Part shown: positions 7,397-15,747 of the stretch, piece after piece
Numbering within the stretch: position 1 is the stretch's first letter
Layout: the number at the start of each line of letters is the position of its first letter
The notes under the pieces: model-generated
Databases searched by the model: none
What the model was told of the DNA's origin: nothing
Seen by the model: only the letters and a program-made list of their open reading frames with translations
DNA from: Kordia antarctica
GTDB taxonomy: Bacteria > Bacteroidota > Bacteroidia > Flavobacteriales > Flavobacteriaceae
Length of the DNA stretch: 64,000 nucleotides
Assembly: GCF_009901525.1 (NCBI RefSeq)
Contig: NZ_CP019288.1
Location: forward strand, 4,245,501 to 4,309,500
Direction of reading: 5' to 3'
Translations under genes and position numbers: made by a program

Positions 7397-8281
7397 TTAT
7401 GCGGTTAATTTTTTCATTAAAATTAGGTGTTTATCTTGATTCCATTTTTCAATTGGGGTTATTTTTCCTAGTAATCCATGTAGCCTTTCATTATTATAAA
7501 ACAGCACATATTGTTTAAGGATTTTTTCTATCTCTCCAAAGGTTCTATATTCAAATCTCTGAAAAACTTCTTTTTTCAAAATGCCATGATAAGCTTCTAT
7601 ATGAGCGTTCTCTTCTGGTGTTGCTATATGCGTAAATTCTTGACTTACACCTATAAGTTCTAAATACTCTCTTACATTTTTTGCAATAAACTGACTCCCG
7701 TTATCACTTCTAATAACAACATTATTTGGATATTGATAATTTAAAAACAATTCAGACAATAACGCTATCACTTGCGCTTGTTTAATTGAAAAAGCAAATA
7801 GATCTATTAATATTCTTCGCGTATGAACATCTATTATAGAAAGTAAATAAGCGTTTTTACCAGCACTTGGTATCCAAACTATCTTTATGTCCATCTCTAG
7901 GCAGTCAAAGGGTTTTACGGTTTTTACTTTCCTGAATTTAACAAACTTACGTCCAGAACCACTCCTATTAATACGATTTTTTAATTTCAATAGATTTGCT
8001 TGTTTTAGTATTCTATATAGTTTTTTATGGTTTATTGTATAGCCATCCCGATTCAAATAGCAAGTCATTAACCTGTAACCACAATCTATAAATGGATGAC
8101 TTAGTATTTTCTTTACAGATTCAACCACAATATCTTGAGTGACAAATCCATTGTTATTATGATAGGTAAATTTACTTGGTTTATTACCTTTTTTTCCAAA
8201 ACTTGGTTTACGATAGTAACTGCTATGAACAATACCAACCATATTAATTACCTTAGTTTTGCTAATCTTGTGCTTACTCAA
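7397..8281 (-). CDS. IS3-family transposase OrfB (DDE integrase)
   Basis: 294 residues from an in-frame TTG. The upstream frame is open back into the end of orfA. The catalytic acidic residues of the rve fold are visible: Asp in 'CLEMDIKIVW', Asp in 'VIRSDNGSQF' and Glu in 'EENAHIEAYHGILKKE'. An HTH_21-type segment is near the N-terminus ('CGYRLMTCYLNRDGYTINHK'). It is normally made as an OrfAB fusion through -1 frameshifting. The candidate slip site is the run of nine A on the coding strand (8324-8332). No internal stops, so the transposase looks intact. Confidence 0.92.
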   Translation of the reverse strand: MSKHKISKTKVINMVGIVHSSYYRKPSFGKKGNKPSKFTYHNNNGFVTQDIVVESVKKILSHPFIDCGYRLMTCYLNRDGYTINHKKLYRILKQANLLKLKNRINRSGSGRKFVKFRKVKTVKPFDCLEMDIKIVWIPSAGKNAYLLSIIDVHTRRILIDLFAFSIKQAQVIALLSELFLNYQYPNNVVIRSDNGSQFIAKNVREYLELIGVSQEFTHIATPEENAHIEAYHGILKKEVFQRFEYRTFGEIEKILKQYVLFYNNERLHGLLGKITPIEKWNQDKHLILMKKLTA

Positions 8282-8292
8282 AATAGCATCAA

Positions 8293-8604
8293 CTAAATCT
8301 TTCTTGGATCGGATGTCCCAAACTTTTTTTTTAAGAGTTCTCGTTGAATTTCTAATTCAATTTCTTTATTACTCAATAGCTTACGGAGTATTCTATTTTC
8401 TTCTTCTGCATGCTTTAATTCCTTACTACGAGTATCATAAGTAACTTTTAAGCCAGCTTCTCCTTGGGTATCATGTTTCTTCTTCCAACTATAAAAAGTG
8501 CCAGTACTAACACTATATTTACGACAAGTCTCAACAATACCAAGTTCCTCAGAACAGGATAGTATTTCTAACTTTTCTTGTAAACTCCATTTCTTGTATT
8601 TCAT
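8293..8604 (-). CDS. IS3-family OrfA (helix-turn-helix, coiled coil)
   Basis: 103 residues. The N-terminal helix-turn-helix ('ELGIVETCRKYSVSTGTFYS' with Trp-Lys-Lys after it) binds the element's ends. The leucine-containing helix at about 65-95 ('HAEEENRILRKLL') is the usual dimerization zipper. The reading frame ends shortly after the A9 run where the -1 shift to OrfB is expected. Typical size for this family. Confidence 0.92.
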   Translation of the reverse strand: MKYKKWSLQEKLEILSCSEELGIVETCRKYSVSTGTFYSWKKKHDTQGEAGLKVTYDTRSKELKHAEEENRILRKLLSNKEIELEIQRELLKKKFGTSDPRKI

Positions 8605-8749
8605 CTCTCAAAGGTATTATTTGAAATTTAAAAGAACACTCCGAAATTATTTGGGGCTAAAGTAAGTTGGATTATACTTTAAAAATAGCTGGTTTTTTTG
8701 AAAAAACAGTGTAAAACGCTCATTTTAAGAAATAAAACACCTTTTCTAA

Positions 8750-9880
8750 TTACATTTTAAACTTTCTATTCTTCCAGGTGTAGTTTTTAAATAAAGATTG
8801 AAAGAGGATAAAAATCGTGAAAAAAGGATATAAAATTGCACTTAAAATAAAGTATAAAAATCTAAATTTTTGTTCTGTAAATTGAATAGTTTGAAATAAT
8901 AATATTCCATCTACAATAATTTTTAAATAAAATAAAAGTAGCATAAGTTGCCATGAAATAGTTGTAAATAAAAGTAAAAATGGAAACATGCAACACGCTA
9001 AATTCATTAAAATTACACTAATGCCAATTAGTTTTCCAGTAGGTAAATTATAATTCGCACTTTTTGAAGCCCAACGTACGCGTTGCGAAACTAAATCGCG
9101 AAAAGTAGCAACAGAAAATGTAGTTACCAACGCTTTTTTTGATTTTAGATAGCACACTTTTTTTGGCCATTTTTGTACAAATTTTTCTAACAGAAATACA
9201 TCATCGCCACTTGCAATTGTATCATTTCCTGTGAATCCTTGAACTTCCAAAAAAGCACTTTTTTGATATGCTAAATTGGCGCCATTACACATAAAAGGTA
9301 ATTGTAGACCAAAACTTCCAATTGTTGTTCCTTGCAAGCTCAAAAAATCGAGTAATTGAAAATAATTAAAAAATGAAGCATCTTCTTTGTACGTAACTGG
9401 CGCAGCAATCATTTTGTGTTGTTTCAAAATAATTTCTTGATTGTAAAGTTGTAACCAATGTGTTGGAAGTATGCAATCTGCGTCGGTAGTAACAATCCAA
9501 TCACTTTTTATTTGTGTAATTGCTGTTAGAATTGCATCTTTTTTTGGCGAATTTGAAACACGCTTATTTTCTAAAATTTTTATGTTTACAGATGAATTTT
9601 CTTTGCAAAATGTTTCTATGATTTGGCACGAATCATCTTCAGAAGCATCATCTACAAACCAAAAAGACACATTCGCGCTCGGATATTGCAATTCTTTTAT
9701 AGAAGCTAACAACATCGGTAAACGTAGAGTTTCATCCCGAAAGGGAATAATTACAGAAAAATTTGTTTTTGCTTCAAGATGTTTGTTTTTGAGAGTAGTT
9801 TCTATCCAAAAACCAAATATCAAACTCAGTATCAGCAAGATATAAACAATTGCTATTAAGAAAATAATTCCTATCATCAT
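8750..9880 (-). CDS. Membrane glycosyltransferase, family 2
   Basis: 376 residues. An N-terminal membrane helix (about 2-25) is followed by a GT-A domain: 'FSVIIPFRDE', a nucleotide-sugar site 'FWFVDDASEDD', the DxD-like 'TTDADCILP' and a 'QRVRWASK' motif in place of QxxRW. Two or three C-terminal helices follow. It should transfer a sugar from a nucleotide donor to a lipid or polysaccharide acceptor at the inner membrane. It overlaps the flippase-like gene at 9877 by 4 bp, so both probably act on one lipid-linked product. The product is not identifiable. Confidence 0.9.
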   Translation of the reverse strand: MMIGIIFLIAIVYILLILSLIFGFWIETTLKNKHLEAKTNFSVIIPFRDETLRLPMLLASIKELQYPSANVSFWFVDDASEDDSCQIIETFCKENSSVNIKILENKRVSNSPKKDAILTAITQIKSDWIVTTDADCILPTHWLQLYNQEIILKQHKMIAAPVTYKEDASFFNYFQLLDFLSLQGTTIGSFGLQLPFMCNGANLAYQKSAFLEVQGFTGNDTIASGDDVFLLEKFVQKWPKKVCYLKSKKALVTTFSVATFRDLVSQRVRWASKSANYNLPTGKLIGISVILMNLACCMFPFLLLFTTISWQLMLLLFYLKIIVDGILLFQTIQFTEQKFRFLYFILSAILYPFFTIFILFQSLFKNYTWKNRKFKM

Positions 9881-10884
9881 GATGCCATTGATTTTTCTTC
9901 TGTAAAAGAAGGATTAAAATTCAATACAAAATAACTACCAACAATACTCGGAAGCACAAAATTGAAAATCCACATCAATGAAACTATGGAAAGAATGCTT
10001 AATTCGGGAAAATCAAGATATCCAAAAAGCCAAACGGCAACACTTCCTTTTACAATTACATCAAAAATGAACAACATCGGAATTAATGAAGTAATTAAAT
10101 ACATTGCTGTAATTGCGCTCATTGCAGTTAAATATGAAGTATTTAAACCGAAAAGTAGCAGTAAAAAGTAAAATTGATGTGCAAAAATTATATAGCGAAT
10201 GAATGAAAAACTTATGTTTTTTAAATGAATTTTATTGGAGATTTTCTTTGTGAAACTTTTCAAACTATTCCAAGAAAATCCTTTGATTTGAAAACGTTTT
10301 TGTTTGATTCCTAGTATAAAAATACCACCAATAAGTGTTATGATTACAAACATGCGCAATATTTTATGCCAAGGTAATTCTACTCCAAATTGATATACAA
10401 AAAAAGAAAATCCAATCATGCCAAAAAAAGCAGTTGCTACTAATTGCGCTATGTTTCCAAGAAAATTTAAACCCAACACTTTTTTACGTTCCGATTTCGG
10501 AAAATACAATGCTTTTGCGCCATATTCGCCAATTCTGTTTGGTGTAAATAATGAAGCTGTTAATCCACCTAAACTATGCGCTGTACTTTCCCAAAGTGAG
10601 ATGTATTTTATGTGCTGAACCAACGTTTTCCATTTGATAATTTCTACAAACCAATTTAAAAAAGTAGCCAATAATAATATAGAAATCGTTGAAATTTTAA
10701 AAACTCCAGAAGCTTTTAATTGTGCTGAAAACACATCAAAATTTAGCTGCGAATTGTGTGCTAACTTATCATAAATAAAATAAGCTGCACCAATAATTAT
10801 GGCTAGTTTTATTACCAAAGCAAAGAATTGCTTAGTTTTGTGAGATACCGAAATCTGCATGCTACAAAGTAACGCATTTCGCAA
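9877..10884 (-). CDS. LPG synthase TM-region/UPF0104-like integral membrane protein
   Basis: 335 residues with about eight membrane helices. It has the UPF0104 pattern: a 'NWFVEIIKWKTL' segment after TM2, 'SLGGLTASLFTPNRIGEYG' (Thr-Pro-x-Arg-x-Gly-Glu-x-Gly), and Gly-rich TM helices. Relatives are lipid flippase or membrane-anchored domains found beside glycosyltransferases. Located directly upstream of, and coupled to, the family 2 glycosyltransferase. The first ~6 residues may not be the true start, since 'MQISVSHKTKQFF' at residue 9 is an alternative. Confidence 0.85.
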   Translation of the reverse strand: MRNALLCSMQISVSHKTKQFFALVIKLAIIIGAAYFIYDKLAHNSQLNFDVFSAQLKASGVFKISTISILLLATFLNWFVEIIKWKTLVQHIKYISLWESTAHSLGGLTASLFTPNRIGEYGAKALYFPKSERKKVLGLNFLGNIAQLVATAFFGMIGFSFFVYQFGVELPWHKILRMFVIITLIGGIFILGIKQKRFQIKGFSWNSLKSFTKKISNKIHLKNISFSFIRYIIFAHQFYFLLLLFGLNTSYLTAMSAITAMYLITSLIPMLFIFDVIVKGSVAVWLFGYLDFPELSILSIVSLMWIFNFVLPSIVGSYFVLNFNPSFTEEKSMAS

Positions 10885-10936
10885 AACAAATCTATCATGG
10901 AAATGATTTTCGCAATAGAGATATAGTTTGAATTAG

Positions 10937-11512
10937 ATGAAGCAAGACAAAAAGCCGCCGAAAACAGAGAAAATTATACTAGGAATTGATCCAGGAACTA
11001 CGATTATGGGTTTTGGCTTGATAAAAGTTGTAGGCAAAGAAATGAAGTTTTTGCAACTGAATGAATTGCAATTGCAAAAATACAGCGATCATTATTTGAA
11101 ATTAAAATTAATTTTTGAACGTACGATTGAATTGATTGATACGTTCAATCCTGACGAAATTGCGATTGAAGCTCCTTTTTTTGGTAAAAACGTACAATCG
11201 ATGTTAAAACTTGGGCGCGCGCAAGGTGTTGCAATGGCAGCAGGTTTATCGCGTGAAATTCCTATTACTGAATATTCTCCCAAGAAAATAAAAATGGCAA
11301 TTACCGGAAACGGAAATGCTAGCAAAGAGCAAGTTGCCAAAATGTTACAAAGTTTATTAGGCTTGAAAACATTACCAAAAAATTTGGATTCTACCGATGG
11401 TTTGGCTGCAGCAGTTTGTCACTTTTACAATGCAGGACGCATAGAAATTGGTAAAAACTATTCTGGCTGGTCAAGTTTTGTTAAGCAAAATGAAAAAAGA
11501 GTAAAAAAGTAA
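10937..11512 (+). CDS. ruvC: Holliday junction resolvase RuvC
   Basis: 191 residues. The catalytic acidic residues of the RNase H-like fold are present: Asp18 in 'ILGIDPGT', Glu78 in 'EIAIEAPFFG', and Asp151/Asp154 in 'LDSTDGLAAAVCH'. 'GNGNASKEQV' before the last motif is also typical. It cuts four-way junctions with RuvAB during recombinational repair. It is followed 64 bp later by a small Cys-containing membrane protein, and divergent from the flippase-like gene. Confidence 0.97.
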   Translation: MKQDKKPPKTEKIILGIDPGTTIMGFGLIKVVGKEMKFLQLNELQLQKYSDHYLKLKLIFERTIELIDTFNPDEIAIEAPFFGKNVQSMLKLGRAQGVAMAAGLSREIPITEYSPKKIKMAITGNGNASKEQVAKMLQSLLGLKTLPKNLDSTDGLAAAVCHFYNAGRIEIGKNYSGWSSFVKQNEKRVKK

Positions 11513-11576
11513 AATGTGATGGACTTTTCAAATGATTTCTATATTTTCGGCATAAAATTAAAACAATCAATATTTT

Positions 11577-11867
11577 ATGAGTCACCAAATTGAATTTTGC
11601 AAGAAATGTGTTAATAAATCTTTTTCCTCTTCTCAAGGAATTATTTGCGGATTGACCAATGAGAAACCAACATTTCAGTTTACCTGTCCAGATTTTGTAA
11701 AAGATGTCAAAGAAGAGCGAAGATTAGCAGAACGTGCAGCAGTTCAAGATGAAACGCATAGTTATGAAGATGCACAAGGAAGTTCAACACCAGTTTGGAA
11801 AACCATATTGGGTATTATTATCTTTATTGTTGCAATTATTCGACTCGTAGCGGTTTTTGCACGATAA
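11577..11867 (+). CDS. Small Cys-containing single-pass membrane protein
   Basis: 96 residues. The N-terminal half has 'FCKKC', then single Cys in 'GIICGLT' and 'FTCPDF', a four-Cys set that could bind zinc. One membrane helix follows near the C-terminus ('ILGIIIFIVAIIRLVAVFA'). A TATTTTCG element lies ~35 bp upstream. I do not recognise a characterised family. It precedes hemW, but the gap contains no obvious signal. Confidence 0.7.
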   Translation: MSHQIEFCKKCVNKSFSSSQGIICGLTNEKPTFQFTCPDFVKDVKEERRLAERAAVQDETHSYEDAQGSSTPVWKTILGIIIFIVAIIRLVAVFAR

Positions 11868-11889
11868 TTAGTAGTTAAATATAGAACGT

Positions 11890-13014
11890 ATCGCTGGAAT
11901 TTATATACATATCCCATTTTGTAAACAAGCATGTCATTATTGTGATTTTCACTTTTCTACGTCTTTATCGAAGAAAGATGAAATGATTTCTGCGATTCAA
12001 AAAGAATTATTTTTACGAAAATCAGAATTGTCAGAAACTACGATTGAAACCATTTATTTTGGCGGCGGAACACCAAGTATGTTATCGCTAGAAGAAATAC
12101 AAGCGATTTTGAAAACTGTATATGAAAACTATAAAGTTTCACACAATCCAGAAATTACCTTAGAAGCAAATCCTGACGATTTAACCGAAATAAAAATTAA
12201 AGAATTGGCGGCTTCTCCGATTAATCGATTGAGTATTGGAATTCAATCGTTTTTTGAGGAACATTTACAAGCAATGAATCGTGCGCATGTTGCTGAAGAA
12301 GCTAAAAAGTGTTTGGAATTGGCAACTCATTATTTTGATAATATTACTATCGATTTGATGTACGGTGTGCCGAATATGACAATTGAACAGTGGAAAACGA
12401 ATTTGGAGACTGCGTTCAGTTTTGGAATCAATCATATTTCAAGTTATGCATTAACGGTTGAACCGAAAACGGCGTTGGAAAAATTCATCCGACAAGGAAA
12501 ATATCCAAATGTTTCAGAAGAAGAAGCACTTGCGCATTTCACCATTTTGGTGGAAGAAACTGAAAAACAGGGATTTATACATTACGAAATTTCCAATTTT
12601 GGAAAACCTAACTATTTTTCCAAACATAATACCTCGTATTGGAAAGGCGCAACGTATATAGGAATTGGTCCTGGCGCGCATTCGTTTCAGAAAACAATGA
12701 GAAGTTGGAATGTTTCAAACAATCCGTTGTACATAAAAAGTATTAAAGAAAACAACTTGCCTTCTACAACAGAAAATCTCTCTTTAGACGATCAATATAA
12801 CGAATATGTAATGACAGGTTTGCGTACCATTTGGGGAATTTCTTTGGTATATATTCAACAAGAATTTGGAGGAAGTTACGTAGATCACACCTTACATATT
12901 GCAAAAACGCATTTACAAGAAAAAACAATTTCACAAGAAGCAATATTTATCAAAACAACACAAAAAGGAAAGTTTTTGTGTGACGGAATTGCTTCAGATT
13001 TTTTTAGGATTTAA
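11890..13014 (+). CDS. hemW: HemW-type radical SAM heme chaperone/coproporphyrinogen oxidase-like, ATC start
   Basis: The radical-SAM cluster motif 'CKQACHYC' and the family N-terminus 'AGIYIHIPF' lie upstream of the first ATG (11983), in frame and with no stop. The preceding in-frame stop is TAG at 11872. Between that stop and 11983 there is no ATG, GTG or TTG, only ATA (11881) and ATC (11890). ATC falls exactly where the family Met is expected, giving 374 residues, the normal length. Other motifs: 'YFGGGTPSML', 'RLSIGIQSF', 'IDLMYGVP'. HemW delivers heme to respiratory enzymes. A point change ATG to ATC or a rare start codon are the two readings. Confidence 0.85.
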   Translation: MAGIYIHIPFCKQACHYCDFHFSTSLSKKDEMISAIQKELFLRKSELSETTIETIYFGGGTPSMLSLEEIQAILKTVYENYKVSHNPEITLEANPDDLTEIKIKELAASPINRLSIGIQSFFEEHLQAMNRAHVAEEAKKCLELATHYFDNITIDLMYGVPNMTIEQWKTNLETAFSFGINHISSYALTVEPKTALEKFIRQGKYPNVSEEEALAHFTILVEETEKQGFIHYEISNFGKPNYFSKHNTSYWKGATYIGIGPGAHSFQKTMRSWNVSNNPLYIKSIKENNLPSTTENLSLDDQYNEYVMTGLRTIWGISLVYIQQEFGGSYVDHTLHIAKTHLQEKTISQEAIFIKTTQKGKFLCDGIASDFFRI

Positions 13015-13195
13015 TTCTTCCAGCATATAAGGTAGCAATTAGTAAAATTATATTTAACGGTAATCCGATAAAAACAAACACAAAGAAATCCCAAGGTCCA
13101 TTTTCTTGCAATAACCAACCTGAAAGCAGAAAAGAAAGCAATAGTAAAATAAGAAGAAAGCAAAAAAATTTTTTTTGAAAAGGATTCTTTTTCAT
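13004..13195 (-). CDS. Small two-helix membrane protein
   Basis: 63 residues: a basic N-terminus 'MKKNPFQKKFF', one helix (about 12-28), a short loop with 'QENGPWDFF', and a second helix (36-58). Convergent with hemW, overlapping its last 11 bp. The hydropathy and start codon favour this frame over the alternative frame on the same strand. No family recognised. Confidence 0.5.
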   Translation of the reverse strand: MKKNPFQKKFFCFLLILLLLSFLLSGWLLQENGPWDFFVFVFIGLPLNIILLIATLYAGRIKS

Positions 13196-13240
13196 GTTTT
13201 TGCTTCAAGATATGAAAAATCATTTAGTATTTTTGTGCTT

Positions 13241-13990
13241 ATGATTTGTACTATTCAACGTAAAACGACAAAACACCAAATAGATTTATCAAAACCATTG
13301 GATATTTCCATTCCTTTACGCGCTTCTAAAGAAAACGTAAATGCGTGGTATTTGGATGCTCCAGAAATTTCGCCTGTTCGCACGGAAAATTGGGTTGGAA
13401 GTGTAAAAGAAGGCGGCGACGTTAATTTTAATAATATTTCATTTAATCCGCATTCGCACGGAACACATACAGAATGTGTTGGACATATTACGGAAGAAGT
13501 ATTTTCTGTAAATCAACAATTAAAGCAATTTTTCTTTCATGCAGAGCTCATTACGGTTGTTCCTGAAAAAAAAGGTGGAGATTATATAATTTCTAGAAAA
13601 CAGTTGCAAAACGTAATCGGAAACAAGAAACGAGAAGCGATTGTGATTCGTACATTGCCAAATTTTAGAGACAAGAAAAATAAACAGTATTCGAATACAA
13701 ATCCGCCGTACATAGAAGAAGATGGCGCAATATATCTTAGAGAAAAGGGAATTAAACACTTATTAATTGATCTTCCAAGTGTGGATAAAGAAAAAGATGA
13801 TGGTAAATTGTTAGCGCACAATGCGTTTTGGAATACAGGTGGCGATATGCGTATGAACGCGACAATTACGGAGTTTATTTTTGTTGCAAATAGTATAAAA
13901 GACGGCGCGTATTATGTAAATATACAAATTGCACCTTTTGAAAATGATGCTTCACCGAGTAAGCCAATTTTATATAAAATAGAAAAGTAA
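13241..13990 (+). CDS. Cyclase/kynurenine formamidase-like hydrolase
   Basis: 249 residues from the ATG at 13241. A longer frame from 13175 exists, but the family N-terminus 'KPLDISIPL' and a TATTTTTG -7-like box at 13228-13235, only 5 bp before this ATG, favour the shorter (possibly leaderless) form. The metal motif 'HSHGTHTECVGH' matches the HxGTHxDxPxH signature except that Asp is Glu and Pro is replaced. Family members hydrolyse N-formylkynurenine or related amides/lactones with a bound metal. The substrate is unknown. The changed Asp may alter metal binding. Confidence 0.8.
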   Translation: MICTIQRKTTKHQIDLSKPLDISIPLRASKENVNAWYLDAPEISPVRTENWVGSVKEGGDVNFNNISFNPHSHGTHTECVGHITEEVFSVNQQLKQFFFHAELITVVPEKKGGDYIISRKQLQNVIGNKKREAIVIRTLPNFRDKKNKQYSNTNPPYIEEDGAIYLREKGIKHLLIDLPSVDKEKDDGKLLAHNAFWNTGGDMRMNATITEFIFVANSIKDGAYYVNIQIAPFENDASPSKPILYKIEK

Positions 13991-13997
13991 TTAATAA

Positions 13998-14393
13998 TTA
14001 GTTGCCTTTCAGATTTTTTTGAATCTCTTTACTAATTTGGTCCAGCGTAGGGAAATTTTCCAGCTTTTTGCTAAATTCTTTAAATTGTTGTTCTACAATA
14101 CGCTTGATTTTATTTTCTATAATTTCGTCAATTGTTTCTCCATAATCTGGAAGTGGCTCGTCAGTTTTCTTTTCAGGATCAATAATCATTTTTCCTTGCC
14201 CAGTAACCAACCAAAGCGGGCTTAAATCAAGATATTGATCAAATATTTTTTCTAAAACGTCACTACCTACAGAAGCACTTGATTTGGCTTGCTTACTAGT
14301 GTAACCGTTACCTACGCCAATTGAAATGTCAAATGCACGCATACTCAAGTTTTTATGTTTGATAAATATAACGATCCGTTCTATTATTTTCAT
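13998..14393 (-). CDS. Phage-repressor-like small regulator, copy 1
   Basis: 131 residues. The N-terminus looks like a Cro/CI-type HTH: 'NLSMRAFDISIGVGNGYTSK', then 'SVGSDVLEKIFDQY' and 'DLSPLWLVTGQGKMI', the 'xNPxWLLTGxGxM' ending common in Bacteroidetes repressors. The second half is a helical Lys/Glu-rich tail ending 'FPTLDQISKEIQKNLKG'. About 70% identical by eye to the gene at 14607, with which it is a tandem duplicate. Both share an upstream sequence block. Targets unknown. Confidence 0.8.
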   Translation of the reverse strand: MKIIERIVIFIKHKNLSMRAFDISIGVGNGYTSKQAKSSASVGSDVLEKIFDQYLDLSPLWLVTGQGKMIIDPEKKTDEPLPDYGETIDEIIENKIKRIVEQQFKEFSKKLENFPTLDQISKEIQKNLKGN

Positions 14394-14469
14394 ATATTGA
14401 GAAATTAAGCCATAAAAAACCTTATTTTATAGAAAATAGGTTTTAATATGTGCTTTAGGTTATACAAAC

Positions 14470-14510
14470 TGACAGTAAATCAGCACAAATGTAACAATTA
14501 GTAAATATAC
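14470..14510 (-). promoter_or_regulatory. Conserved upstream block, copy 1
   Basis: TGACAGTAAATCAGCACAAA (14470-14489), then TGT and a GTAAATATACA segment (14501-14511). The same block recurs upstream of the paralogue at 15077-15118 at a similar distance from the start codon, so it probably contains the promoter and perhaps an operator. No exact -33/-7 pair could be placed. Confidence 0.5.
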
Positions 14511-14606
14511 ATAAATCAATAGAATCTACACAAAAGTCTTATAATTTTATGCTGTAGTTGCAGTATTGTAAGCTTTTTAACGGAAGATTTTTAAGATATA
14601 ATAGTG

Positions 14607-14999
14607 TTATTTACCTTTTAAATTTTTCTGAATTTCTTTACTAATTTGGTCAAGTGTTGGAAAGTTTTCTAGCTTATTGCTAAAATCTTTGAGTTGATCT
14701 TGAACAATACGCTTTATTTTGTTCTCTAGAATTTCATCAATAGTTTTTCCGTAATCGGGAAGTGGCTCATTAGAATTGTTGAAATCAATAATCATAGTAT
14801 CTTTTCCTGTAACCAACCAAAGTGGATTTAGTTCAGGGTATGTATCGATTATCCGCTCTAAAACATCACTTCCGACAGAAGCGCCTGATTTTGATTGTTT
14901 GCTCGTGTAGCCATTGCCCACTTTTATTGAGATGTCAAACGCTCGCATGCTCATGTTTTTATGATTGATAAAGATGATTATTCTATCGATTATTTTCAT
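14607..14999 (-). CDS. Phage-repressor-like small regulator, copy 2
   Basis: 130 residues from the ATG at 14999. The open frame extends 25 codons further upstream (15074), but that part has no counterpart in copy 1 and is hydrophobic. The HTH 'NMSMRAFDISIKVGNGYTSK', 'SVGSDVLERIIDTYPELNPL' and the following 'WLVTGKDTMI', and the tail 'FPTLDQISKEIQKNLKGK' match copy 1 nearly throughout. This is a tandem duplication with amino-acid divergence concentrated in the recognition helix surroundings and the linker ('FNNSNEPLPDYG'). Confidence 0.8.
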   Translation of the reverse strand: MKIIDRIIIFINHKNMSMRAFDISIKVGNGYTSKQSKSGASVGSDVLERIIDTYPELNPLWLVTGKDTMIIDFNNSNEPLPDYGKTIDEILENKIKRIVQDQLKDFSNKLENFPTLDQISKEIQKNLKGK

Positions 15000-15076
15000 T
15001 TTATTTCGAAATAAGACTATGAAAAATAAAATTTCATAGAAAATAGTTTTTAAAGTTAATAAATCGCCACTCAAAT

Positions 15077-15118
15077 TGACAGTAAATCAGCACAAATGTG
15101 TTAATTTGTAAATATACA
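15077..15118 (-). promoter_or_regulatory. Conserved upstream block, copy 2
   Basis: Same 23-bp core as at 14470 (TGACAGTAAATCAGCACAAA plus TGT), then TTTGTAAATATACA. It lies 78 bp from the start of copy 2, as copy 1's block lies 77 bp from its own start. Confidence 0.5.
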
Positions 15119-15249
15119 CATTTTTACTATATGTATAGCGTTTTTTCGGAAAAGACAGGAATTGTATACCATTGATTCTCAATATAATGTTTGAATCTTA
15201 AGGAATTATACATATAAAATAGAGGCTTTGTTGTGTTGAAAATGTACTT

Positions 15250-15610
15250 AATCACCTTTCAATTTTTTGACTAATTTGAGTTAATGTTGGAAAGCTTTTT
15301 AATTTTTTGCAGCTTTTTTTAAATTGCTTTTGTGGAATGTGTTCAATTTTATTTTCTCTAAATATTTCTATAATTAGGAAATGAATCGTCTAAATTTTCA
15401 AATCATATCGACTTCTCTCGAAATTAACTAAAGTTTATTTAAATCAAATTAGTTACCGATTATTAACTATAAAACAGCACTATTTACAAAAGTGAGAATC
15501 TTAAATCGCTCGTCTGTGTAGCTGTTTGCAGCGTATATTGATATATAAAGTTTGTGAATGCTGATTTTTTTTCGCATGCTTAAGAAGATTATTCTGTCGA
15601 TTATTTTCAT
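15250..15610 (-). pseudogene. Decayed third copy of the phage-repressor-like regulator
   Basis: The left end (15252-15300) matches the 3' ends of the two intact copies ('ctaatttgagttaatgttgg' against 'ctaatttggtcaagtgttgg'). The right end (15565-15612) matches their 5' ends ('agaagattattctgtcgatt', then the conserved ATTTTCAT start). Between them the frame is broken by stops and length changes, and the middle HTH region is only partly recognisable. A 'catagaaaatagttt' segment just upstream is also shared with copy 2. So the array was once at least three genes. Confidence 0.7.
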
Positions 15611-15678
15611 CATATTTTGAAATTTTTCTATATAAAGTTTTCTTACATAGAAAATAGTTTGTAATATTATACCGTCAG

Positions 15679-15717
15679 CTCTATATAATGTGGTGTAAAA
15701 TCGACATTATTATAGAG
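15679..15717. promoter_or_regulatory. Imperfect inverted repeat between the decayed regulator and the 15748 gene
   Basis: CTCTATATAATGT and ACATTATTATAGAG are near-complementary arms with a ~12-nt centre, ending 30 bp before the start codon of the next gene. It could be an operator or a leader hairpin. No family assignment. Confidence 0.4.
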
Positions 15718-15747
15718 ATTATTAAATATTAAAACTTAGGAATACAT

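Larger units (their letters stand above)
7351..8659 (-). mobile_element. IS3-family insertion sequence, apparently complete
   Basis: About 1.31 kb with two overlapping-frame genes, orfA (8293-8604) and orfB (7397-8281), both on the minus strand. The ends are imperfect inverted repeats: the left starts TGACCCCT and the right (read inward) TAGCCCCA, and both continue to a shared 19-bp segment that differs at one base (GAGTATTCTTTTAAATTTC on the left). A clear 3-4 bp target duplication was not found, so the outer boundary is uncertain by a few bases. It lies between a DoxX-like gene and a glycosyltransferase gene. Confidence 0.88.

Noticed and set aside
7340-8670. Target site duplication of the IS3 element
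   Set aside because: Bases next to the inferred ends do not match at 3-4 bp, so no duplication can be claimed.
13011-13223. Alternative 70-aa frame on the minus strand
   Set aside because: The 63-aa frame at 13004 has a clean two-helix membrane pattern and better start.
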